From: JBGASG01 sp046328035
GTDB lineage: Bacteria; Cyanobacteriota; Vampirovibrionia; Obscuribacterales; Obscuribacteraceae
Assembly (NCBI GenBank): GCA_046328035.1
Contig: JAXLXI010000016.1
Coordinates: 87,403-151,402 of the forward strand
Length of the DNA stretch: 64,000 nt
Direction of reading: 5' to 3'
Part shown: positions 44,798 through 52,624 of the stretch, piece by piece
How positions within the stretch are numbered: position 1 is the first letter of the stretch
Layout of the letters: each line of letters starts with the position of its first letter
Notes under the pieces: generated by a model
What the model was told of the DNA's origin: nothing
The model's input: the letters and a program-made list of their open reading frames with translations, nothing else
Databases searched by the model: none
Program-made: the position numbers and the translations under genes

Positions 44798-46294
44798 ATG
44801 CCTCAGTCCAAAGTTTCCTCCGCCGATTTGCTGGCGCTGGCTAAGCAGTACATGGTTAATGCCGGCTTCGACATCGATCTTGATGAAGCGGACCGGGCTG
44901 AACTGGAATTGTCGCGGGCGCAGCTGCAGAATCTTGACGAGCGCAAGGACCTGCGCCACTTGCTCTGGTCATCCATAGATAATGCGGATTCCGAAGACCT
45001 CGACCAGCTGGAGTACGCGGAGCGATTGGATGCCGTGCCCGGCGGCAAAGCACGCCTTTTCGTAGCGATTGCCGACGTCGACGCGTGCGTGCACCAGAGC
45101 GGGCGCATCGACAAGTACGCATCGACAAACGCCACCTCCGTGTATACCGGAGTGTATGTCTTCCCGATGTTGCCGGAAGAACTATCGACAGACAGAACTT
45201 CTCTACTTCCCGGCAAAGACCGTGAAGCCATGGTGATGCAGATTGATGTTCTGAATGATGGTTCGGCTGAGAACTTCCAGGTCTACTTCGCGCTCGTTCA
45301 TAACTATGGAAAACTGGCGTATGAACGTGTGGCGCGCTGGTTGAAGACGAAGGGGGCGGAAACGGGTACGTCTGCACAGTCTTATCCTGCACTGGATTCG
45401 GTGCCTGGTTTGGCGGAACAGATCCGGCTGCAAGAAGAGATTTGCCTCAATCTGCGAGAAGCAAACGAACGCGCCGGAGCTCTGTCGGTACAAACAATCG
45501 AAGCGCATCCAGTGGCAGTCGATGGGGTAATTGTCGACTTGAAGGTGACTGAAACCAACCGCGCGCGCGACATGATTCAAAGCTTCATGGTGACTATGAA
45601 CAGCGCGCTGGCGCGCTACATGGATGCGCAAGGCGCCGCAATAATTCAACGTGTCGTTAAAGAACCGAAGCGGTGGGCAAAGCTCATCGAGCTAGCGGCA
45701 TCGTTTGGCACCACGCTGCCGGCGGAACCGGATGCGGTGGCACTGGCGCGCTTTGTGGCGCAGCGCCGACAGGCAGACATTGCCGGCTTTCCGGAGTTCT
45801 CACTGACCATTGTGAAACTGCTCGGTCCCGGGCAGTATGTGGTGCATGTTCCCGGACAGCCGGATGAGGGCCACTTCGGACTGGCGGTGCACGAATACAC
45901 TCATGCCACTGCGCCTAATCGACGCTATGCGGATCTGGTTATTCAGCGGCAAGTGAAGGCTATGCTGCGGAGCGATAAGACTCCGTATCCGGTGGATGAT
46001 CTGCGAGCAATCGCGGAACATTGTATGGACCGGGAAAATGCCGCCCGCAAAGTCGAGCGTAACATGCGCAAGGCGGCGGCAGCGGTTTTGTTGGCACCAC
46101 GCATCGGCGAGGAATTCGATGCCATCGTCACCGGTGCCTCAGGCAAAGGCGTTTATGTGCGCCTGATTCATCCGCCCGCAGAAGGACGAGTCGTGCGCAA
46201 CGAAAAACACCTCGACGTCGGCGACAAAATCCGTGTGCGCCTGATCGCCGCCGACTACCGCCGGGGCTTCATCGATTTCGAATACGTCGACTAA
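44798..46294 (+). CDS. Ribonuclease II/RNB-family exoribonuclease, short form
   Basis: 3'-5' exoribonuclease of 498 residues. The RNB domain carries the acid cluster SSIDNADSEDLDQ (Asp61, Asp64, Asp67, Asp69), FVAIADVDACV and later HEYTHATAPNRRYADLVIQRQ, all typical. A C-terminal S1-like domain (GEEFDAIVTGASGKGVYVRL) binds RNA. The usual N-terminal cold-shock domains are missing or very short (about 45 residues before the acids), so this belongs to the short cyanobacterial/plastid-like RNB class or is specialised. ATG 44798 is preferred over an earlier in-frame ATG inside the upstream gene. Confidence 0.92.
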   Translation: MPQSKVSSADLLALAKQYMVNAGFDIDLDEADRAELELSRAQLQNLDERKDLRHLLWSSIDNADSEDLDQLEYAERLDAVPGGKARLFVAIADVDACVHQSGRIDKYASTNATSVYTGVYVFPMLPEELSTDRTSLLPGKDREAMVMQIDVLNDGSAENFQVYFALVHNYGKLAYERVARWLKTKGAETGTSAQSYPALDSVPGLAEQIRLQEEICLNLREANERAGALSVQTIEAHPVAVDGVIVDLKVTETNRARDMIQSFMVTMNSALARYMDAQGAAIIQRVVKEPKRWAKLIELAASFGTTLPAEPDAVALARFVAQRRQADIAGFPEFSLTIVKLLGPGQYVVHVPGQPDEGHFGLAVHEYTHATAPNRRYADLVIQRQVKAMLRSDKTPYPVDDLRAIAEHCMDRENAARKVERNMRKAAAAVLLAPRIGEEFDAIVTGASGKGVYVRLIHPPAEGRVVRNEKHLDVGDKIRVRLIAADYRRGFIDFEYVD

Positions 46295-46326
46295 GCGAAT
46301 ATGCGCAGATTGGCTCCCCCAGCGCG

Positions 46327-46357
46327 TTGCCAAGCGCGGCGTTCTCCTACATATGAT
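46327..46357 (+). promoter_or_regulatory. Possible sigma-70-type promoter for the DUF805 gene
   Basis: TTGCCA (46327-46332) and TATGAT (46352-46357) each match the consensus at five of six positions. Their 19-bp spacing is longer than ideal. The site is 46 bp before the gene's likely ATG. Confidence 0.3.
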
Positions 46358-46402
46358 GTAGACTAATCGATGTGTACGGCTCCTACAGAGAAGACTCAAG
46401 CA

Positions 46403-46771
46403 ATGGACAATTACCTCAAAGTCATTCAAAACTACGCGGGTTTCAGCGGCAGAGCAGGCCGCAAAGAGTACTGGATGTTCGTGCTGTTCAACGTAATAAT
46501 CATGCTCGCAATCGCAGTAGTATTTGGGGCTATCGGTGCGATGATCAAAGTGGAGTTATCGTGGGTAGCATCCCTATATAGCTTGGCGGTCATGTGCCCA
46601 TCCATCGCGGTCGGAATTCGCAGACTCCACGATCAGGACAAGAGCGGCTGGTGGATTCTGACAGGCCTGATCCCGTTCGTTGGTGGCATCGTCATTCTGG
46701 TCTTGATGTGCCTGGAAGGTAGCCCCGGCGACAACAGATTTGGACCAAGCCCGAAAGCGATCACCGGCTAG
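46403..46771 (+). CDS. DUF805 inner-membrane protein
   Basis: A 122-residue protein of the DUF805 family: NYAGFSGRAGRKEYWMFVLF at the start, several hydrophobic helices, and the signature VGIRRLHDQDKSGWW followed by GSPGDNRFGP at the end. Membrane-embedded, function unknown. The start could also be ATG 46370. Confidence 0.9.
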   Translation: MDNYLKVIQNYAGFSGRAGRKEYWMFVLFNVIIMLAIAVVFGAIGAMIKVELSWVASLYSLAVMCPSIAVGIRRLHDQDKSGWWILTGLIPFVGGIVILVLMCLEGSPGDNRFGPSPKAITG

Positions 46772-46794
46772 TCCGTCAAGTAAAGCAACCTATA

Positions 46795-46829
46795 AGCGCC
46801 ACCATATGCACTGTGCTTATGGTGGCGCT
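46795..46829. terminator. Bidirectional hairpin terminator
   Basis: A perfect 12-bp stem, AGCGCCACCATA with TATGGTGGCGCT, and an 11-base loop. It lies between the convergent DUF805 gene and methyltransferase gene. The T-tract is short (ATCATTT), so efficiency is uncertain. Confidence 0.6.
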
Positions 46830-46896
46830 ATCATTTCGCCCCACGGGATATCCAACCGATAGGCAAAGCCGTTACCGATCGCCTGCTGTCACGCGC

Positions 46897-47754
46897 CTAC
46901 GTCCTGGACACCAGCATCGCTTCCGAGGTGCCCGGATTCAGTCCGTCCGTCCTGCCAGCAAAATAGCGCTCCGCCTGCTCGGAACCGGAGACGCAATGCG
47001 CTTCTTTGAAGCCGGACTCCAACGCCAGGGACACCATCTCTGCGGGCGCGAAAAAGCTGATAAATGGAGTGCCGCCGGCTCGCGCACCACGCTCGGATGC
47101 TTCGCGCCCGGCACGCTCCGACGGATCTGCAAGTTCGACAGGAATGATGAAGGTCATCGCCAGAGTCGAGCCCGGTGCCAATCCGGAGATCTGGCGCAAA
47201 CTGTCGACGTTCGCTTCTCTGGTCAGGTACATACTAACGCCGGTGGATGACACCACAGCCGGTTGTTTCTCGTCAAAGCCGGATGCCTTGAGTTGGTCTA
47301 GCCAGGAACCACCGGCTTCAAAATCGACCGGCACCAAATGCAGCCACTGCGCAATTCCATATCCCGTCTCAACAAGACGTTGGCGTTTCCAGGCTTGGGT
47401 AGCCGGCTGATCTATCTCGAATACCTGCAATCCTAGAGAGCACACATCCGCGTGACGCTGCGCAAAACTGTCCAGTCCCGCGCCTAAGACCACGTACTGC
47501 AACACGCCGCGCTCGACTTGCTGAGCAACCAGATCCTCTATATATCGAGCACGCGCAACAATCGATGCGCGAAACTGCCTAGTGAAGTCGGGATCCATGT
47601 CGGGACGTCGCCGCCAACCGTCGTCCGGCGCCACCAGTTTGAGCCCGACATCGTCCTCGAGCACATACGGCGGCGGGTCGACCATCATATGGAGCGCTCG
47701 CCAGAGCGCCACTCGCACGGCAGTGTTATCGGGTACCACGGAACCGTTGCTCAT
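46897..47754 (-). CDS. SAM-dependent methyltransferase, LCMT/TIGR00027 type
   Basis: A 285-residue class I methyltransferase. VVLGAGLDSFAQR is the SAM-binding loop, VFEIDQPATQAWKRQRL the second ribose-contact region, and SSTGVSMYLT the third motif; this set is typical of the leucine carboxyl methyltransferase-like group found in actinobacterial and other secondary metabolism. Its ATG overlaps the stop of the sensor kinase gene by 4 bp, which makes it the third gene of a two-component operon. Substrate unknown. Confidence 0.88.
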   Translation of the reverse strand: MSNGSVVPDNTAVRVALWRALHMMVDPPPYVLEDDVGLKLVAPDDGWRRRPDMDPDFTRQFRASIVARARYIEDLVAQQVERGVLQYVVLGAGLDSFAQRHADVCSLGLQVFEIDQPATQAWKRQRLVETGYGIAQWLHLVPVDFEAGGSWLDQLKASGFDEKQPAVVSSTGVSMYLTREANVDSLRQISGLAPGSTLAMTFIIPVELADPSERAGREASERGARAGGTPFISFFAPAEMVSLALESGFKEAHCVSGSEQAERYFAGRTDGLNPGTSEAMLVSRT

Positions 47755-49193
47755 CCGCGGCCGGCTCCATTAGAGGTTGTCGCGGGGACAGCGGCATGAC
47801 GCGAAAACTCCGCAACGATGACTGTCCCGGTTTCGTCCGCAGAAGAGATGTACACGCGCCCGCCGTGAGCGAGAGACACTTCTTTGACGATTGCCAATCC
47901 CAGTCCGCTGCCGTTACCGTTGGTTCCGGAAATTCGGTAGAAGCGCTCGAATATTTTGTCGCGCTCCTCTTCCGGTATGCCGGGTCCGGTGTCGGAAACG
48001 GTCAGCTTCACCAGTGCACCGATTTCAGCAACGTTGACCCGCACCGATCCACCAGGCGGCGTATAGAGGATGGCATTCTCGACCAGGTTGGCGACCAGAT
48101 GCTGCAATAGCGTCCGGTCACCGTATACAGTGGCAGACTCGCTGACGAACTCCGGCGTCAACTGTATATCCTTGCGAACCGCACGATCCACCAACTCCGC
48201 CACCACATCGGATACGATGAAATTCAAATCGACAACGCCTTTGGTCATGACCACCGCCGAGTCTCCCGCGTCACTGCGCGCCAGCGCCAGCAGCTGTGCC
48301 ACCATGCGAGTGGAGCGGTCGATGCCGGTATCGAGTTCTTGGATGATGTGTTTCAAATCGGCGGGCTCCGACATCTCCAACCCGATACTCGAATAGGTCT
48401 TCAATCCGGCCAGCGGTGTGCGCAATTGGTGCGCGGCATTGGTGATGAAACGCTGGTGCGCGCGAATCTCCTCATTCAACCGAGCGAGCAGACTGTTCAG
48501 CGCCCTGACCAGCGGCAACACTTCTTCGGGAGTTTCGCTATCCGGTAGTGGGCTCAAATCAAACTGCGAACGAGTCGAAACCTCCTTTTGCAGAAGCTGC
48601 AGAGGTGTCAGGATTTTTCCGATCCCCAACCACACCGCGAACGAACCCACTGCCACCACAAATAACTGCGGTACAGCCATGCAGGAGAGAATCATCTCTT
48701 GAAACCGGTTGCGGGCATTAGTGGTCTGCGCGAACTGCACCACAACTTTCTCATTGTCGACTTCATCCGGCGCTGCCAAAATCTCCACCAGAGAAACTTT
48801 TTCTCCCGACACCGTCGTCCGCATAATACGCGGAGTATCGGGCACCAGATCGCGCGACGGCTCGGGGAGCGAATCCACACCGGAGATCTTCTGCCCGTTC
48901 GGGCGCATCACGCGGTAGTAGTAGTTGTCCGACTCATCGTGTTTGAGCAGCGCCTGCGCGGCCGACGGCAGGTCACAAGTGACGCGCCCTTCCTTAACGC
49001 GCAGACGTCCAACGATCGAATCAGCGCAATTGATCAGGTCGCGATCGAAATAGTCATCAGCTAATCGCGACACCAACCAGAAACTCAGCACAGCCCCTGC
49101 GATCCACAGACCGAACATGAGTGGACCGAACAACATCAGCAATTGCCGGCGAATCGATTGTCTATGCACCGATTGCTTCACTGCCTGATTCAT
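47751..49193 (-). CDS. Sensor histidine kinase (QseC/TctE-like)
   Basis: A 480-residue kinase. Transmembrane helices at about 20-42 and 171-193 enclose a periplasmic sensor domain of about 130 residues. Phosphoacceptor His255 is in AAHQLRTPLAG, N box LVANLVENAILYTPP, then DTGPGIPEEERDKIF and GSGLGLAIVKEV. All catalytic parts are present. It is flanked by ATGA overlaps with the regulator upstream and the methyltransferase downstream. Confidence 0.94.
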   Translation of the reverse strand: MNQAVKQSVHRQSIRRQLLMLFGPLMFGLWIAGAVLSFWLVSRLADDYFDRDLINCADSIVGRLRVKEGRVTCDLPSAAQALLKHDESDNYYYRVMRPNGQKISGVDSLPEPSRDLVPDTPRIMRTTVSGEKVSLVEILAAPDEVDNEKVVVQFAQTTNARNRFQEMILSCMAVPQLFVVAVGSFAVWLGIGKILTPLQLLQKEVSTRSQFDLSPLPDSETPEEVLPLVRALNSLLARLNEEIRAHQRFITNAAHQLRTPLAGLKTYSSIGLEMSEPADLKHIIQELDTGIDRSTRMVAQLLALARSDAGDSAVVMTKGVVDLNFIVSDVVAELVDRAVRKDIQLTPEFVSESATVYGDRTLLQHLVANLVENAILYTPPGGSVRVNVAEIGALVKLTVSDTGPGIPEEERDKIFERFYRISGTNGNGSGLGLAIVKEVSLAHGGRVYISSADETGTVIVAEFSRHAAVPATTSNGAGRG

Positions 49194-49858
49194 TGGCGCT
49201 GCTCGAGCGAATAACCGAATCCCCTTGCGGTTTGAATAACAATGTCCGCGGATTCAAGTTTCTTCCGCAGCCGGTGCACAATAATCTCGATTGCATTTTC
49301 AGACGTGACATCAGACCAGTCAGAAAGCTGATCTATCAAGTGTCGCTTGCTCACCACACTGCCGGGTCGTGCCATCAGCATTTTCAGCACGGCGACTTCT
49401 TTGGGAGTCAGCTCCACATCTTGATCCTCGAGCGAAAGCTGCCCGCTGTTGGTATCAAGCACCAGTCCGCCGAAGCGAATTTCAACTTTGTTGCGCCACT
49501 GCGTTTTTCTGATAGCGGCGCGCATGCGCGCTTCCAATTCGCGGAAATCGAACGGCTTCACCAGATAATCACTGGCACCCAGATCTAGTCCGTGAATTTT
49601 GTCTTCGATGCGATCGCGGGCCGTGATGATAATCACCGGCACTTCCTGCTCGCGCTTGCGCAAGTCTTTGAGCACATCCAGCCCATCGGAATGCCCCAGC
49701 CCCAGGTCAAGCAGCACGAGGTCGTATGTGTTAGCAAGCAGGGCCGCCCGCGCCTCTAAGCCGGTTTTCACCGGCTCGACCGCGTACCCTTTATGCTGCA
49801 GCGCCAGAATCAGCGCGGACAGCAGATATTCGTCGTCTTCAGCAACTAAGACTCTCAT
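49190..49858 (-). CDS. OmpR-family response regulator
   Basis: A 222-residue two-domain regulator. The receiver has acids EDD (7-9), phosphoacceptor Asp51, Thr79 and Lys101, so it is a regular switch. The C-terminal winged helix (LTPKEVAVLKMLMARPG, then IIVHRLRKKLE) binds DNA. The partner kinase follows with a 4-bp overlap. Likely regulates its own operon and targets unknown. Confidence 0.95.
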   Translation of the reverse strand: MRVLVAEDDEYLLSALILALQHKGYAVEPVKTGLEARAALLANTYDLVLLDLGLGHSDGLDVLKDLRKREQEVPVIIITARDRIEDKIHGLDLGASDYLVKPFDFRELEARMRAAIRKTQWRNKVEIRFGGLVLDTNSGQLSLEDQDVELTPKEVAVLKMLMARPGSVVSKRHLIDQLSDWSDVTSENAIEIIVHRLRKKLESADIVIQTARGFGYSLEQRQ

Positions 49859-49976
49859 ATCTCACCTGGATTGCTCTCAGTCCACGATAGCATGAGATCG
49901 CCGCATTGTTCAGCTCTATCGAGGCCATTGGCTAATTTGCAAGGCAAACGCAAGGTGCCATTGCGATAGTGATTGT

Positions 49977-50108
49977 ATGAGAAATCGCACGCAGACCGTC
50001 ACTGCCGCCATTCGGGAACTCCTGGAGGACGCCTTTCCCGGTCCGGTTCTGGCGTATTTCGTCGCATTCCTGATTATCATCCTACTGTTAGCCGCATTCT
50101 ACCGATGA
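49977..50108 (+). CDS. 43-residue single-pass membrane peptide
   Basis: Translation begins MRNRTQTVTAAIRELLED and ends with one transmembrane helix (VLAYFVAFLIIILLLAAFYR). Its stop overlaps the next start (ATGA), which supports that this very short frame is translated. First of three overlapping small genes. No homology recognised. Confidence 0.6.
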   Translation: MRNRTQTVTAAIRELLEDAFPGPVLAYFVAFLIIILLLAAFYR

Positions 50109-50371
50109 AAACTCTCAACCCTGTCGACAAAGAAGCCCTGTACGTGGGCGGATCTTATCTGCTCAGCCCCGTTCTATCGATCGCCGTGGCGCTGCCGATT
50201 TACTTCTGGACTCAACACGTGGTGGCGGCTCTGACTGCCGGCAGTCTGGCAGGCATCGGACTGTACATCTTCTCATGCGTCAGGAGCCCCGACGGCTCCT
50301 CCGCCGCGCGCGCGGCCGAAGAATACAACTTGCAATTGGAAAAGAAAAAAGAAAAGGAAACCATTCAATGA
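50105..50371 (+). CDS. Small two-helix membrane protein
   Basis: An 88-residue protein starting MKTLNPVDKEALYVGGSYL with two hydrophobic helices (VLSIAVALPIYFW and VVAALTAGSLAGIGLYIF) and a charged C-terminal helix (ARAAEEYNLQLEKKKEKET). It overlaps the genes before and after by 4 bp each (ATGA). Function unknown; part of a translationally coupled trio. Confidence 0.65.
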   Translation: MKTLNPVDKEALYVGGSYLLSPVLSIAVALPIYFWTQHVVAALTAGSLAGIGLYIFSCVRSPDGSSAARAAEEYNLQLEKKKEKETIQ

Positions 50372-50568
50372 AACACGCCCCGCAAGCCATCATCACATTA
50401 TTGACATTAGTCTCGGTATCGCTGGCGGTGCCAGCGCAAGCTAAAGACAATAACGTCACTTCTGCAGCCAAAGCTGTGGGCAAGGGCATCGTCTGGCTGC
50501 CCAAGAAAATGATGCAGGGAGTGAAAGCCGTGGGCAAGGGGCTGAAGAAGGGCTCGTCGAGCAAATAA
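50368..50568 (+). CDS. Small secreted cationic peptide precursor
   Basis: A 66-residue protein with a signal peptide (IITLLTLVSVSLAVPAQA) and a mature part of about 40 residues that is strongly cationic and amphipathic (GKGIVWLPKKMMQGVKAVGK, then GLKKGSSSK). An AAGGAAA site precedes it inside the upstream gene. The composition resembles membrane-active peptides. Third of the overlapping trio. Confidence 0.68.
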   Translation: MKHAPQAIITLLTLVSVSLAVPAQAKDNNVTSAAKAVGKGIVWLPKKMMQGVKAVGKGLKKGSSSK

Positions 50569-50754
50569 CGCCGCCGCAGCATTTCGCAAGCCGCAAGCTT
50601 TTCGCAAGGTCGCCATAAGATAGTGGAGATGGGAGATTCCTGTTCTTGACGAGTCCCGTTCTCCTCAACGTATCAAGAATCAACAGACGCCAGGAGTCTC
50701 CCGCCACTTTCACATCAAGTGAGTCCGGCGACATCTCAGTGAGTCCCGGTGACG

Positions 50755-51153
50755 TTACTCGCGAGCCGGTTCAACGTGTATCACGTTCAGTTCTTCGGCA
50801 TCGGAGTCGCGGCAACCTCGCCCGATCATCCCGCAAATAAGCTCATTGAACTCAGCCTTGCCGAGAGACGCAAAGACCAGTATGTCCGGGTGGTGACCGG
50901 CGATTACGGCGCCCATACCCTCGTCAAGTTCGATGACTTGAAAGTCTGCAGAGGGAGTTCCCGGGTGCACCGGTCCCCACTCTTTTAGAAGAGCGATAGC
51001 CTGTGCTTGCAGATCAGCTTCGGGCTCACGCAACAGCACGCACGTGCCGTTTGCAAACAGCACATACGGAAACTTGGAGCTGATGATTTTTCCCCACGCT
51101 GCAATCAGAGACTCGGGCGTCGGAGCTACATCATCTTGTGATTCGTTCGTCAT
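50755..51153 (-). CDS. Hypothetical protein
   Basis: About 132 residues from ATG 51153 (MTNESQDDVAPTPESLIAAW). No signal or membrane segment; a mixed alpha/beta pattern (FPYVLFANGTCVLLREPEAD, ILVFASLGKAEFNELICGM). Family not recognised. Longer starts upstream would overlap the esterase leader and look non-coding. Divergent from the esterase. Confidence 0.6.
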   Translation of the reverse strand: MTNESQDDVAPTPESLIAAWGKIISSKFPYVLFANGTCVLLREPEADLQAQAIALLKEWGPVHPGTPSADFQVIELDEGMGAVIAGHHPDILVFASLGKAEFNELICGMIGRGCRDSDAEELNVIHVEPARE

Positions 51154-51283
51154 AGGAGGCATTCTAGTCGATTGCCGCATTCCCGGCTGCCGCCGAGTGC
51201 CGGCACTACGGATGGCAAGCGGTAGAATCGAGTAGCTGAAGATATATACTAGGCGCCCCACTCCACTCAGGAAGGTGTTCGCC

Positions 51284-52267
51284 ATGGAAGTAAGCAAAGG
51301 CATCGAAGCCGGGACGCAGAAATTTCTCGCAGCCGTCAATGCGAACGCCGGTCCGCCCATCTATGCACTGCCCGTGGAGGAGGGGCGCAAGGTGTTCATC
51401 GATTTGCAGAAGTCGGTGAACGTAAATATGCCGCCGGTCGACATAGAAGAGATCACCGTGTCCGCGGGGAGTTACGGTCAAGTGCCCGTGCGCATCGTCC
51501 GACCCAAAGGCGCGAAGCAAGCCCTGCCGGCGCTGGTCTATCACCACGGTGCAGGCTGGGTGTTCGGCGGTTGGGAAACTCACGAGCGCCTGATTCGCGA
51601 ACTGGCAACTAAAGCCAACATCGCCATCGTCTTTGTTGAATTCACGCTCTCACCGGAAGCCAAATACCCGGTCGCCATCGAACAATCCTACGCCGTCTCG
51701 AAATACATCGCAGAGAACGCGGCAGCGCACAACATCGATCCCTCGCGCCTTGCAGTTGGTGGCGACAGTGTGGGCGGCAACATGACCATTGCCGTCACCA
51801 TGCTCGCGAAACAGCGCGGCGGCCCGCGCCTGGACTTCCAATTGCTCTTCTATCCAGTCACAGATGCAGGCTTCGACACTGGCTCGTACAAACAGTTTCC
51901 TGAAAAGCACTTCCTGACACTGGAAGCCATGAAGTGGTTCTGGAATCAGTACGAGCCGGATGCAAGCAAGCGCAAGCAACCGCTGGTAGCACCGCTGCAT
52001 GCCACCACCGAAGACGTAAGAGGTCTGCCACCAGCGCTGGTGATTACCGCTGAGTTCGATGTGTTGCGTGATGAAGGCGAAGCCTACGCACACAAACTGA
52101 TCGAAGCCGGGGTTCGTGTCTCGGCGACGCGCTGCCTGGGCACGATTCATGATTTCGTGCTGCTCAATGCAATCACCGAAACGCCGGCACCGCGCCTGGC
52201 GATAGATCTGGCCGCGCGCACATTGCAGGAGCAAATGCATCCGGCGCTGGCCGCCGCGACGAAATAA
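51284..52267 (+). CDS. HSL-family esterase/lipase (alpha/beta hydrolase fold 3)
   Basis: A 327-residue carboxylesterase. YHHGAGWVFGG is the oxyanion HGGG-like motif, Ser162 lies in GGDSVGGN, the acid is Asp in AEFDVLRDEG and the base His in GTIHDFVLL. The set is complete. AGGAAGG precedes the ATG at 51284. Hydrolyses short-chain acyl esters in related proteins. No signal peptide. Confidence 0.93.
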   Translation: MEVSKGIEAGTQKFLAAVNANAGPPIYALPVEEGRKVFIDLQKSVNVNMPPVDIEEITVSAGSYGQVPVRIVRPKGAKQALPALVYHHGAGWVFGGWETHERLIRELATKANIAIVFVEFTLSPEAKYPVAIEQSYAVSKYIAENAAAHNIDPSRLAVGGDSVGGNMTIAVTMLAKQRGGPRLDFQLLFYPVTDAGFDTGSYKQFPEKHFLTLEAMKWFWNQYEPDASKRKQPLVAPLHATTEDVRGLPPALVITAEFDVLRDEGEAYAHKLIEAGVRVSATRCLGTIHDFVLLNAITETPAPRLAIDLAARTLQEQMHPALAAATK

Positions 52268-52349
52268 CATATCGTCGGCGCCAATTTTCACCGCATACTT
52301 TTGTTGATTTATCTCTCACCCCTGGAGTCAACGGGCGGAAGCCTCACCC

Positions 52350-52391
52350 AGCGGCAAAAACTGAATTGATATCAATTCAGTTTTTGCCGCT
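52350..52391. repeat. 42-bp perfect palindrome, copy A (terminator-like)
   Basis: A perfect inverted repeat with no loop, centred between 52370 and 52371, core CTGAATTGATATCAATTCAG flanked by A5 and T5 and by GCGGC/GCCGC. A-tract, stem and T-tract together look like a bidirectional terminator after the esterase gene. The same 30-base core recurs at 56131-56160. The rest of the 52268-52624 gap holds no gene. Confidence 0.75.
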
Positions 52392-52624
52392 CAGGACGAC
52401 CCGCAACTAACGATCAGGCGCCTGCGAGTAGCCATATCGTCACACTGTTCAGATCCGGACGATTAGTACCGCAAGCGTACACGAGAAATTCACAAGATGT
52501 TCCGGAGATGTTTGACGCGGCTGTCGTTGAATAGCACAACGCGGCACCCGCCCGACCCACAATAAGACATGCCGCACAAATGCGCTTTCGGCGTATATAG
52601 GCTCGCTCATCTCAGGAGTTAGAC

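Noticed and set aside
52350..52391. Palindrome as a plasmid or phage attachment site
   Set aside because: No integrase or other mobility gene nearby, and the A-stem-T layout after a gene fits a terminator or small repeat better.
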